DNA of 64,000 nucleotides from Phycisphaerales bacterium. GTDB taxonomy: Bacteria; Planctomycetota; Phycisphaerae; Phycisphaerales; SM1A02. A program made the position numbers and the translations under genes. Shown in pieces: positions 36,492 through 45,009 of the stretch (positions are counted from its first letter, which is position 1; each line of letters starts with the position of its first letter). The stretch lies in the NCBI GenBank assembly GCA_029260575.1, contig JAJDDB010000035.1, forward strand, positions 248,001-312,000, given 5' to 3'. The notes under the pieces were generated by a model. That model did not search any database and was not told where the DNA came from. It saw only the letters and a program-made list of their open reading frames with translations.

Positions 36492-37079
36492 ATGTCCATA
36501 CGAGCTGCACATCTCGCTGCACTGCCCATCGCACTGCTTTTCGCATGCGCGCTCACCGGCTGCAGCGGCGCGCCGAAAATCAGAACTCCGTTCCTGCAAA
36601 GCGTTGACCTTGTCGACATGACCAACCGCATGGCGGAATCATTTACCGCAAGCGATGTGATCAACACACGCCGCCTCGATGACAACCCCTGGGTGATCTC
36701 GATCTATCGCGTCGTCAATCACACCAACCAGATCATCCCCGAGCGCGAGAAATGGCTCTACATCGGCCGGCTCCGCGGCATGTTGGCCCGCTCAAATGTC
36801 GCAGAAAAACACGCGCTGGTATGGATCGTGCCACCCGAGCGCTGGCCGGACGTTGCAAAAGCGCTCAACGCCGACCCCGCAGGCGAACCATTCGGTCTGC
36901 GCATGCAACCGACACATGTCCTGACCGCACAGTTCAACGCACTCACGATCACCAACGCGCTCAACCGCAGCGATGCCTATTTGTGCGCGTTCGAACTGCT
37001 CGACCTCGAAACAGGCAGCATCGTCTGGCAGGACGCGTGGGAAGTAAAACGCGCCGTGAGCGGCCTGACATATGACTGA
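36492..37079 (+). CDS. Second LpoB-like lipoprotein
   Basis: 195 residues. The signal ALPIALLFACALTGC has lipobox LTGC. The mature part parallels the upstream protein: DLVDMTNRMAESFTASDVIN, then WVISIYRVVNHTNQIIPERE, MQPTHVLTAQFNALTI, YLCAFELLDLETG and VWQDAWEVKRAV. The last segment (ELLDLETG followed by VW.D.WEVK) is the LpoB C-terminal pattern. The two copies are divergent, so the duplication is old. Its stop overlaps the start of the next gene by 8 bases, indicating translational coupling. Confidence 0.8.
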   Translation: MSIRAAHLAALPIALLFACALTGCSGAPKIRTPFLQSVDLVDMTNRMAESFTASDVINTRRLDDNPWVISIYRVVNHTNQIIPEREKWLYIGRLRGMLARSNVAEKHALVWIVPPERWPDVAKALNADPAGEPFGLRMQPTHVLTAQFNALTITNALNRSDAYLCAFELLDLETGSIVWQDAWEVKRAVSGLTYD

Positions 37080-38781
37080 CCCAAGCGCCAATGCATCAAA
37101 TCTACGACACGCCGGGAAGGTGCGCGCCGCGCATTGCTGTACGCTCAGCAGGTGTTTAGCTGTTTGGCTTTTCGGATTTCTGGGGTTTTCCTGTGGTTGT
37201 GAATCCGCGCCGCGCAACTACTCCGCCATTCGTGCGTACTACAACTACGATTTCACAACTGCACGCGAAGCCGTCCGTGACGATGCCTACATCCAGAACG
37301 AACAGGTCCTGCTGAACAACGCACGCCTCGGTGTGGCTGCACTTGCCGACGGCGACAATACCGAAGCTGAACAGGCGCTCGGCCGGGTCTTCAACTGGCT
37401 CTCCACCGCCGGCCTCAACGAAGATCGCACCACCGCAGCCGTCTGGGTGCATGAAGGCGTGCGCATCTGGAAAGGCGAACCGTTCGAGCAGGCCCTGCTG
37501 TACCACTACGTCGCAACTCAATACGCCGTGCAGGACGACTGGGAAAACGCACGCGCAGCTGCAAGCAACGCGCTGTTTCGCCTGACGGACTTCGGCGGTG
37601 ACAAATCTTCAGAAGATCTCACCCGCAGCGCCGCAGAAGATGACAACTTCCTCGACATCGAGTACACCGCTGTAGATACCAACTTCGCGCTCGGCTTCGT
37701 CATGCAGGCGATCGGCTCGAAACTCTCAGGTGCATCCGGCTTCGATGCGCAGCTCAATGCAGCCGTTGCAATAAACGAAGACTTGAACGCTCTTACAGAC
37801 CGCATTCGCAGCGGCTTCGACACGTTGCTGATCGTTGACTACGGCAAGGGACCGACCAAGATTGCCTACGGCCCCGACGATGCATTGCTGCGCTTCGACC
37901 CGCAGGAGCGCCACCGTGGGCCGATCACTGTTAACATCAACGGCTCGCATGCTGCCAAACTCAATCCTGTTTGCGATATCGACCGGATGGCTGTTGATCA
38001 CCGCTGGAACAATCTCGAAGATATCCGCATCGCAAAGAGCGTCATCGGCGATGTACTCGTCGTCTCCGGCTTCGCAGTCGCAGCCCACGGCGGCAATCGC
38101 GATTCACTCGAAACAGTTCTTGCTGGCCTCGGCATGATGGCAGCAGGTGCGCTGACAAAAAGTGGCGCAAAGGGGGATACACGATATTTTGAATTCGCGC
38201 CGCAGTCGATTTACATCGTGCCGCTCGCGCTTGGCGACGTATCCGATCTTGAACTTGCAATCCAAGGCGATGTCGGATCCCGTGTTGTGCTCGACAACGT
38301 TCGCCCGGGAACTGCTGAGAACCCGCGCACAATCTACCTGCGTATTCACGGCGCGGACAGCCCCGACCCGCAATGGCTCACTGCAATCACGCCGTACTAC
38401 ACCAACGACTTCAACGCGCCGAGTGCCGGGGCGCTTCCATATATCGGCGGCGGGCGAGATGTCTCCATGCCGTCGCGGACACTGCTGCAGACCTATCAGG
38501 CTGGCGGTTTCCCCACTGAATTCACTCCCGGCGATCTGATTGATCTGTATCGCGTTGATGAAGAGCTTTTCCTCGGTTCGGGAATGGACCCGGCCAATGA
38601 CATCCCCCGCAATTCGTCATATCGGCACATACTCGAAACCGGCCGGGCCATCTTCACCCCACAGCCGTACTCCATGGGCTACAAACGCCTCATGTATCAG
38701 CCCCACGATCCATACGAACCACGATCCGAGCGCCTGCGGAATATCGCAGCGCGTTTACGGGTCAGACAAGACGAACCGTGA
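37072..38781 (+). CDS. COG3014-like lipoprotein of unknown function
   Basis: 569 residues. The start ATG lies inside the end of the previous gene. A hydrophobic stretch LAVWLFGFLGFSCGC near residue 40 ends in a plausible lipobox. The N-terminal half is helical with repeat-like segments (LNNARLGVAALADGDNTEAE; AQYAVQDDWENARAAASNAL without its first residues is the second), as in tetratricopeptide proteins. The middle has LLIVDYGKGPTKIAYGP, and a glycine-rich helix, GMMAAGALTKSGAKGD, follows. This order matches uncharacterised lipoproteins encoded beside ycfL and lpoB in some gammaproteobacteria. The homology call is from memory of that family and should be taken as probable. Confidence 0.72.
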   Translation: MTDPSANASNLRHAGKVRAAHCCTLSRCLAVWLFGFLGFSCGCESAPRNYSAIRAYYNYDFTTAREAVRDDAYIQNEQVLLNNARLGVAALADGDNTEAEQALGRVFNWLSTAGLNEDRTTAAVWVHEGVRIWKGEPFEQALLYHYVATQYAVQDDWENARAAASNALFRLTDFGGDKSSEDLTRSAAEDDNFLDIEYTAVDTNFALGFVMQAIGSKLSGASGFDAQLNAAVAINEDLNALTDRIRSGFDTLLIVDYGKGPTKIAYGPDDALLRFDPQERHRGPITVNINGSHAAKLNPVCDIDRMAVDHRWNNLEDIRIAKSVIGDVLVVSGFAVAAHGGNRDSLETVLAGLGMMAAGALTKSGAKGDTRYFEFAPQSIYIVPLALGDVSDLELAIQGDVGSRVVLDNVRPGTAENPRTIYLRIHGADSPDPQWLTAITPYYTNDFNAPSAGALPYIGGGRDVSMPSRTLLQTYQAGGFPTEFTPGDLIDLYRVDEELFLGSGMDPANDIPRNSSYRHILETGRAIFTPQPYSMGYKRLMYQPHDPYEPRSERLRNIAARLRVRQDEP

Positions 38782-38816
38782 TACCACAACACGCACCACC
38801 GGCGAGGAGGCCGATG

Positions 38817-39254
38817 ATGAATCTTAAGACTGCTTACATCTGTGTTCTGTCCACAGCGATTGCTTTCACTGTTGCGCTGTCATTTGGCTGCGAGGCCGAT
38901 CGATCCCCCGCGCCCGGCATGGGCGACCCATATCCAGCGCCGATGAACGACCCGCAGATCACCGTCATCGCGCCCGAGCTGCGCAACTGGCTGGCGTTTC
39001 ACCCTGCCGTCATCACCGACCGTGCCGATCCCGAGCGCCCGATGCAGGTCGAAGTGCCGGTGCGCAACACATCCGAAGAAACCTACCTCATCGATTACCG
39101 CTTCCTGTTTTATGACCTCGACGGCAGGCAACTGGAACCGGCAATGGGTTGGCGCATGCAGGAACTCTACGGCAAACAACTCGTCCGCCTCAAAGCCGGT
39201 GCGCTGCACAACGACGCGGTCGACTACCGCCTCGAAATCAAATGGGCAAAGTAA
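38817..39254 (+). CDS. YcfL-like lipoprotein (DUF1425)
   Basis: 145 residues. GAGGAGG at 38804-38810 favours the ATG at 38817 over 38814. The signal ends in FTVALSFGC. The mature domain is a small beta sandwich: VEVPVRNTSEETYLIDYRFL, then FYDLDGRQLEPAMGWRM and YRLEIKWAK at the very end, the pattern of DUF1425/YcfL. Its place after LpoB-like and COG3014-like genes supports the call. The role is probably linked to LpoB in the periplasm; the exact function is unknown in any organism that I recall. Confidence 0.8.
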   Translation: MNLKTAYICVLSTAIAFTVALSFGCEADRSPAPGMGDPYPAPMNDPQITVIAPELRNWLAFHPAVITDRADPERPMQVEVPVRNTSEETYLIDYRFLFYDLDGRQLEPAMGWRMQELYGKQLVRLKAGALHNDAVDYRLEIKWAK

Positions 39255-39319
39255 TTGCGCAACGCAATCACGGTGACCGCCTGATTGGCTGTTTGAATTT
39301 TCGGCGTTTCAGCGTTTGC

Positions 39320-40651
39320 TTAGTCATGTCGCAGCGCAACAATCGGATCCTGCCGCGCCGCAACAATCGCAGGATAGATCCCGAACACCAGGCCCGTCGC
39401 GGTTGCGACGATGAATGATGCGATGATCGACCAACCGGTCACCTGCGTATTTGAACTCGGGCTGGTGTCAAAGTAATCACGTGCGATTTCAATCACCCAC
39501 GCGCCGACGACTTCGTACCCAATCGCCACGCCAACGCCCAATCCAATGCCCACGATGCCGCCGATCGCAGAAAGCGATCCGGTTTCGACGAGAAACTGCA
39601 GCACAATGTTCTGCTTGGTCGCTCCCAGCGCTCTGCGTATGCCGATCTCGCGCGTTCGCTCGGTCACAGATGCGAGCATGATATTCATGATACCGATACC
39701 GCCGACCAGCAGACTGATTCCCGCGATTGTCACAAGCAGAATGTTCATCATGCGGGCGGTGCGTTTGGCGCTTTCCAGTAATTCCCACGGCACGATCAGC
39801 TCAACATCTTCCAACTCAGGATGACCCGCACGCAGAATCCGATCCACGCGCTCTGCGGTCGATAGAACCGACTCCGTATTTGGCGCCATCACATAGATTT
39901 CCGAAATCTCAACCTCTTCACCGGAGAATGAACCAGACTGTCTTCGAAAAATCGTGTCACTGAACACAACTTCCGCAGTCGTGATTGGAATATGAATATC
40001 ATCATTGAGATCACGCCCGACAAGCGCCGAACCTGTTCCTCCTGCCAAACCGATCGGTCGAAGAACACCCACAACACGAAACAGATCGCTGCTACCGATG
40101 CGGAATTCCTTGCCAAGCGGATCCTCCATCGGGAAGAACTGCTTGGCGACATCCGCGCCGATCACCGCAACATTCGTTCTGCGTTCGATGTCATCGTCCG
40201 ACAGGTATCTGCCGCGCTCAACCGTCAGGTTCGCAATGCTCTGAAGCCCAGGCGTCGTACCAAACGTCTGACTGATCATCCGCTTGTCTGCATAACTCGT
40301 CTCATCACCAACCGACTTCAGCGCAACAATTCCCGCAGCATCATCGATAAAATGCTCGATCCGCCGCAGGTCTTCACGCTTGAGTCCGAACTTGGCGACG
40401 AACGAGCGCTGCTCGCCACCAAAACTTCGCGATTCCGCAGGCCGAAATGAACGCACGATCACATTCGTCGCACCCAGCACTTCAATCTCGCGAAGAGCAT
40501 CCTGCTTTTTCCCTTCGCCGATCGACACCATAATGATCACAGCCGCCACGCCGAGGATGATGCCCAGGCTCGTCAGCACCGAGCGCAGCATATGCAGCCG
40601 CAGGTTCTTGAGGCCGAGACGAACAATTTCGAGAATGAATCCGAGACTCAT
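39320..40651 (-). CDS. MacB/FtsX-type ABC transporter permease
   Basis: 443 residues. It starts with an N-terminal helix (MLRSVLTSLGIILGVAAVII) and a large periplasmic MacB-PCD domain (residues about 45-285, with VIGADVAKQFFPMEDPLGKE). Three C-terminal helices follow: MNILLVTIAGISLLVGGIGI, SLSAIGGIVGIGLGVGVAIG and GWSIIASFIVATATGLVFGI. ERTREIGIRRALGATK between them is the coupling-helix signature. Such permeases work with a LolD/MacB-like ATPase to push lipoproteins, toxins or peptides outward mechanically. The partner ATPase is not adjacent here; it may be encoded elsewhere. Convergent with the lipoprotein operon. Confidence 0.9.
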   Translation of the reverse strand: MSLGFILEIVRLGLKNLRLHMLRSVLTSLGIILGVAAVIIMVSIGEGKKQDALREIEVLGATNVIVRSFRPAESRSFGGEQRSFVAKFGLKREDLRRIEHFIDDAAGIVALKSVGDETSYADKRMISQTFGTTPGLQSIANLTVERGRYLSDDDIERRTNVAVIGADVAKQFFPMEDPLGKEFRIGSSDLFRVVGVLRPIGLAGGTGSALVGRDLNDDIHIPITTAEVVFSDTIFRRQSGSFSGEEVEISEIYVMAPNTESVLSTAERVDRILRAGHPELEDVELIVPWELLESAKRTARMMNILLVTIAGISLLVGGIGIMNIMLASVTERTREIGIRRALGATKQNIVLQFLVETGSLSAIGGIVGIGLGVGVAIGYEVVGAWVIEIARDYFDTSPSSNTQVTGWSIIASFIVATATGLVFGIYPAIVAARQDPIVALRHD

Positions 40652-40739
40652 ATATGCTGCTGCCGAAAAGTGGCTGGGACAACCGGCCGCACACGCGCAG
40701 CCGGGTTGGTCTCTATGCTAGTCGCACCGGAGCCGAAGG

Positions 40740-41036
40740 TTGCCACAGATTGAAATCATCAGTGAAAACGAGAAAGCCAGCGGCTGGGAATTCCGCTGCC
40801 AGGTGCTCGATGATGCCGGAAAACTGCACACGATAACGCTCAAGCTGTCGTGGGCCGATTACAACCTGTGGTCACCCGACGGTGCTGACTCGCCGCAGCG
40901 TGTTGCCGAGGCTGTGCTGGACTTTCTCCTGATGCGAATGCAGCCGGGCGATCTGCGCAGCCGATTCGATGCCTCGCGGGCACGAACGCAATTCCCCGAT
41001 GCTGATGCAGTAATTCCCAAGCGAATTGCACGGTGA
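40740..41036 (+). CDS. Small hypothetical protein
   Basis: 98 residues from a TTG at 40740. Sequence such as LHTITLKLSWADYNLWSPDG and RVAEAVLDFLLMRMQPGDLR suggests a compact alpha/beta domain. A similar pattern occurs in small bacterial proteins of unknown role. The start codon is uncertain, as no ATG precedes the conserved-looking part. It is convergent with the histidine kinase gene, 27 bases apart. Confidence 0.6.
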   Translation: MPQIEIISENEKASGWEFRCQVLDDAGKLHTITLKLSWADYNLWSPDGADSPQRVAEAVLDFLLMRMQPGDLRSRFDASRARTQFPDADAVIPKRIAR

Positions 41037-41063
41037 TCGGCGCCGCACCCGCAGCTGCTCAAC

Positions 41064-42710
41064 TCACCCCTGCCGCGCCCCCCACTCGCCGCCGCCCATT
41101 AACGGCTCAGCTTCCCTGGGGTGATGCTCAATCGGCAAGTCCACAGAAAACGTCGCGCCGCGCCCTGGCTCACTCATGAACGACACTTCTGCGCCAAGCA
41201 TTTGCGCCAGATCCCTACAAATCGCAAGCCCCAGTCCCGTCCCCGGATGTTCACGCGTGTGTGATGATTCCACCTGACGAAACTTCTCAAAGATCAAATC
41301 CTGCATGTCCGGCGGAATGCCCGGACCCGTATCCGCAACACTGATGCGCACGCCCAGCGAATTGTCCTGCCGGGTTATGCGATTCGCGGAAATCATGATC
41401 TGCCCGGCCCGCGGCGTAAACTTGATCGCGTTCGACAGGAAGTTGTACAGAATCTGCTGCAGCTTGCCCGGATCAGTTTCAATCACCGGCACACTCTCGG
41501 ACACTTCAGCCGACATCTCCAACTGCTTGGCTTCCGCCTGCGGGCGAATGATTCCGACCAAGCCCTCCACCAGATCGCTCACGCTTGTCGGCTCAATGCT
41601 CACTTCCATCCGACCTGCTTCGATCTTTGCCAAATCAAGCAGCTCGTTGATCATCTCCAGCAGTCTGCGTCCACTTGAAAGAATGTTCTGCAAATACCGT
41701 GAACGCTTCGGGTCAGCAGCCGCATCCGATCCCGCCATCTCGTCCAGAAGTTCCGCAAAACCGATGATCGAATTCAACGGCGTGCGCAACTCGTGACTCA
41801 CGTTTGCAAGAAACTCGCTCTTGAACCGGTTGGATTCGAACAAACCGACATTCGCTTCCGCAAGCTCATTCACTTTCAAATCCAGTGATTCGTTCATCGA
41901 ACGAAGTTGACCCTGCCCGGTTTCGAGCCGTTCGAGCATTGCATTGAACGCTCTCGACAACTCCTGAAACTCATCGCCTGTATTTAAATCCGCACGAATC
42001 GAAAGATCACCCTGTTCGACTTTCTCCGTCGTCCGCCGAAGCTGCCGCACCGGACTGAATATCAATTTGGTCAAGATGAAATAGAACACCAACATCGCAA
42101 GCAGACTGCCCACGAGACCAGCGGTCACAATAAACACACGACTGATGAGGAGTTGCTGATCCGCAAATCTGCTCGTGCGATCCACCACCAACAGCGCCTG
42201 CAACGGATCTGCAAGATCCGGATCAAGCGGCCCGCCGGTGAACACGCTCAACTTGAAATCGCGCAGCGCCCGCATCTGCGATTCCCGCACAGCCCGCGCA
42301 TACCGAAACACAGTCCCTGCGTCGGTCTTCACCGTTGCTGCGTAATCGACTTCATCTTCGTGCGTTGCAAGATGCTCCAGCGCATGGCGAAAGAACGAAT
42401 CAAGCGTTTCATCTTCCAGATCAATCTCATCGACCTGCACAAAGTTCATCCGCATCGACGGGCCTTCACCCGACGCATCGAACAATTCATCAGGCGGAGC
42501 CGGCACTCTGCCATAGGTATACACCGATCCGAGATTGATCCGGTCGGTCATCCACGCATCCGCAAGCTGCCGCGAGCTTTCCAGCTGGTATTGCTCCACC
42601 AGACTGCTCGTGCGCATCCAGGGTACCGCGAGCGCCATCGTCAGAATCACAACGACCGCAAAGCCGAACAGCAGTTGACACTTGTTGGCAAGACTGATTC
42701 CCGCAAGCAT
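41064..42710 (-). CDS. Membrane sensor histidine kinase with HAMP domain
   Basis: 548 residues from the ATG at 42710 (a TTG at 42770 would add 20). Two membrane helices (LLFGFAVVVILTMALAVPWM and VFIVTAGLVGSLLAMLVFYF) bracket a periplasmic sensor of about 150 residues. HAMP follows (LIFSPVRQLRRTTEKVEQGD), then a coiled coil. HisKA has the phospho-acceptor His in FLANVSHELRTPLNSIIGFA. The HATPase has N-box LYNFLSNAIKFTP, G1 VADTGPGIPPD and G2 PGTGLGLAICRDLA. No receiver or response regulator gene is adjacent, so it is an orphan. The signal is unknown. Confidence 0.94.
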   Translation of the reverse strand: MLAGISLANKCQLLFGFAVVVILTMALAVPWMRTSSLVEQYQLESSRQLADAWMTDRINLGSVYTYGRVPAPPDELFDASGEGPSMRMNFVQVDEIDLEDETLDSFFRHALEHLATHEDEVDYAATVKTDAGTVFRYARAVRESQMRALRDFKLSVFTGGPLDPDLADPLQALLVVDRTSRFADQQLLISRVFIVTAGLVGSLLAMLVFYFILTKLIFSPVRQLRRTTEKVEQGDLSIRADLNTGDEFQELSRAFNAMLERLETGQGQLRSMNESLDLKVNELAEANVGLFESNRFKSEFLANVSHELRTPLNSIIGFAELLDEMAGSDAAADPKRSRYLQNILSSGRRLLEMINELLDLAKIEAGRMEVSIEPTSVSDLVEGLVGIIRPQAEAKQLEMSAEVSESVPVIETDPGKLQQILYNFLSNAIKFTPRAGQIMISANRITRQDNSLGVRISVADTGPGIPPDMQDLIFEKFRQVESSHTREHPGTGLGLAICRDLAQMLGAEVSFMSEPGRGATFSVDLPIEHHPREAEPLMGGGEWGARQG

Positions 42711-42770
42711 GACCGTCGATTGTATCGCCCCCGGTTTCGCAGGCGGGCTTACCCGCTGTTGCGCACGCAA

Positions 42771-43142
42771 TCACTCAATCGTCGGCTTGCTCCAGTCGAA
42801 TGCCTTGTCCTTGTGCAGCGCTCCCGATGCCAGCTTGATGCACCGCCTGCAGATCACAGCCTCTTCATGCATCGGGCTCTGCCAACCGGGCTCATCGCCG
42901 CGATCCAGCTCCGCACGATCCGCAGTCGTCTCCAGGCACATCGGACAGGTGAATTCCGCCGGTGCTGAGCTTTGCTTGTGCAGCAGCACTTCCGTGTACG
43001 CAATCCTCAGACACCGCCCGCAGATGCAGCTGCCCTTGTGCCCCTCCAGCATCGGGATCTCTTCCGACCATTGCCGGTGACAGAAATCACACAGCACATC
43101 GGTCATCTGCACATTGGTTTCATCAGTACCTGGTTTGCGCAT
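42771..43142 (-). CDS. Small zinc-finger protein with two CxxC pairs
   Basis: About 123 residues from the ATG at 43142. VLCDFCHRQWSEEIPMLEGH followed by CICGRCLRIAY resembles the C4 zinc finger of ClpX and similar domains. CPMCLE and ICRRCIKLASGAL provide a second set. No catalytic domain is present, so it may be an adaptor or regulator. The histidine kinase gene follows 60 bases downstream on the same strand. A copy of the short palindromic repeat lies 39 bases upstream of the start. Confidence 0.72.
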   Translation of the reverse strand: MRKPGTDETNVQMTDVLCDFCHRQWSEEIPMLEGHKGSCICGRCLRIAYTEVLLHKQSSAPAEFTCPMCLETTADRAELDRGDEPGWQSPMHEEAVICRRCIKLASGALHKDKAFDWSKPTIE

Positions 43143-43180
43143 GTTGAAACTTGTTCCCACCAGTTCGGTGCAGCCGAAAA

Positions 43181-43201
43181 GCCGTTTGCGGCGTAGCACA
43201 C
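43181..43201 (+). repeat. Short palindromic repeat, copy 3
   Basis: GCCGTTTGCGGC followed by GTAGCACAC, one base different from copy 1. It lies between the divergent genes at 43142 and 43280. Confidence 0.8.
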
Positions 43202-43279
43202 GCTCGCGCACCACCACATTGCATCAGTGTATGCCCATCCCGACCACACCGCTGCCGCAGTATTTGCTACATTTGCCCC

Positions 43280-44239
43280 ATGGCCGACACCGATCATGGC
43301 CCGCACGACTCCAAACCCAACCCGTTTGCTGGTCCGTTTACTGCGCCTCCAGTGATGCCCGCGCAGCACTATGCTGCCGAATCGAAGCGCCCTATCAATC
43401 TCGCCACCGATGATGTGCCCTGTCGAAACTGCGGCTTCAACCTCCGCGGGCTCACCGAAACAGGCAACTGTCCCGAATGCGGCGCCCCGATCTGGAATTC
43501 CATCCAGGAAGACTTGCTGATCTACAGCAACGCGCCGTATGTCGCCGGCCTGCATCGCGGCTTGATATGCGTGCTCATAGCCTGGGTGCTTCAGCTTGTG
43601 CTTTCACTGCTCACTGTCGTTGCAATGATCGGAATTATCATAGTAACACTTCGCGGCGCTGTAGCGGCCGGCGGCGGTGCCGGTGTCGGCGGATTTGCAT
43701 TCACCACAACAACCAGTGGTCTCTTCAATGCGATTATCCAGCTCGCAATGCTTCCGTTGTCATTCCTGTCGCTGTACGGTTGGTGGCTCATCAGCGCGCC
43801 TGATCCCGGCCAGAAGGCCGGCGATACCGGGCAGAAGCCCCGGCGAATCGTACGTGCTGCCGTCATTATCATTGCATGCACCACCACGCTCTCTGCAGCA
43901 ACACAGTTCCTTGCACTGGCTGTCCCTGCTGCGAATTTCGCTCTGTTCGGCATCGGATTCATCGCTCTGGTCGCATCCATCGCGCAGTTCTTTGCATCAA
44001 TGCTGTATCTCAGTTGGATGGGCCCGCGCATCCCCAACGCAACGGTACATGAGCGCGCCAAACTCTATATGTGGCTGTTGCCGGTGATCTATCTTGTCGG
44101 CTCATGCCTCGTCGTCGGACCAATCGTCGCAATGGTCATGTACTTGCTGCTGCTCAACAAAACGCGAATACTGATTCGCGATGTGCGCCAGCGACAACAA
44201 CGCGGCGAAGGCACGCAGCCGTTTGCCGTTAATGCGTGA
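43280..44239 (+). CDS. Hypothetical multi-pass membrane protein with zinc ribbon
   Basis: 319 residues from the ATG at 43280; the frame is open from 43151 but that part is unlikely to be translated. A proline-rich start is followed by the ribbon CRNCGFNLRGLTETGNCPEC-G (residues about 49-70). Six hydrophobic helices follow, for example VLIAWVLQLVLSLLTVVAMI, LAMLPLSFLSLYGWWLI and WLLPVIYLVGSCLVVGPIVA. The ribbon NLRGL...CPECG form is widespread in planctomycete membrane proteins. The function is unknown. Confidence 0.75.
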   Translation: MADTDHGPHDSKPNPFAGPFTAPPVMPAQHYAAESKRPINLATDDVPCRNCGFNLRGLTETGNCPECGAPIWNSIQEDLLIYSNAPYVAGLHRGLICVLIAWVLQLVLSLLTVVAMIGIIIVTLRGAVAAGGGAGVGGFAFTTTTSGLFNAIIQLAMLPLSFLSLYGWWLISAPDPGQKAGDTGQKPRRIVRAAVIIIACTTTLSAATQFLALAVPAANFALFGIGFIALVASIAQFFASMLYLSWMGPRIPNATVHERAKLYMWLLPVIYLVGSCLVVGPIVAMVMYLLLLNKTRILIRDVRQRQQRGEGTQPFAVNA

Positions 44240-44282
44240 GGCGCGCTGTGGCGTTCCGGTCAACGTTGCTGGCTGTTGGCGT

Positions 44283-44936
44283 TTACAGCCGCACCAGCGT
44301 CATTGCATGAAACGGCCGGCCCTCGCGTGCAAACTTCCGCTCATAGTTCGTTCCCACCATCTCATCACCACCAGCGGACTCCGGCGACTCAAACTCCTGC
44401 CGTTCAAACAAATCCGAATGACAGCCTGCGTGTTCTTCATACCACGCCCACAAATCATCGTGATCCGTCACCAAACGCAGCTCGCCGGCGCCTGTCAACA
44501 CTCGATGAAATACCGGCAGCGTTTCATCGCGCAGCACCCGGCGTTTGTGATGCCGTTTCTTCGGCCAGGGATCCGAAAAATACAAATGCACTACAGCCGC
44601 AATCCCCGGCTGACACCAATGCGCCAGAAACTCTGTCGCATCACCACGCAACATGCGCGAGTTGGTAATTCCGCGCCTGCGAAAACGGTCTGCTGCAAAG
44701 CGATAAAATTCACCCGCCCATTCGATGCCAAGGTAATTCGTCTGGGCATGCAGCGGTGCCTGCTGCACCAGAAATGTTCCCTTGCCCGAGCCGATCTCGA
44801 TTTCAAAACGATTGGCCGGGCGCTCAAACCACGCGCGCGGATCAATCCGCCCTTCCGCAATCGGCGGAAGCGCAGCCATCTCAATCCCAAACCCGGTTGT
44901 ATCCAGCGCCTTGCCGCGCGCAATGTCAGCACACAT
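44283..44936 (-). CDS. trmB: tRNA (guanine-N7-)-methyltransferase
   Basis: Methylates G46 in the variable loop of tRNA with SAM. The 217 residues contain FEIEIGSGKGTFLVQQA (SAM motif I), NYLGIEWAGEFYRFAADR, and the TrmB signature VHLYFSDPWPKKRHHKRR near residue 120. ELRLVTDHDDLWAW and TNYERKFAREGRPFHAMTLV come near the C-terminus. Length and order are normal. It is the last gene of the minus-strand run rpsU-hppA-rsfS-trmB, a translation-centred neighbourhood. Confidence 0.96.
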   Translation of the reverse strand: MCADIARGKALDTTGFGIEMAALPPIAEGRIDPRAWFERPANRFEIEIGSGKGTFLVQQAPLHAQTNYLGIEWAGEFYRFAADRFRRRGITNSRMLRGDATEFLAHWCQPGIAAVVHLYFSDPWPKKRHHKRRVLRDETLPVFHRVLTGAGELRLVTDHDDLWAWYEEHAGCHSDLFERQEFESPESAGGDEMVGTNYERKFAREGRPFHAMTLVRL

Positions 44937-45009
44937 GAAATCGATTGTAATACCTCAACCGCTTCGCAGGACATCGTCGCGTGCGGCCCAGCACTCGTAC
45001 TCGCTCAAC

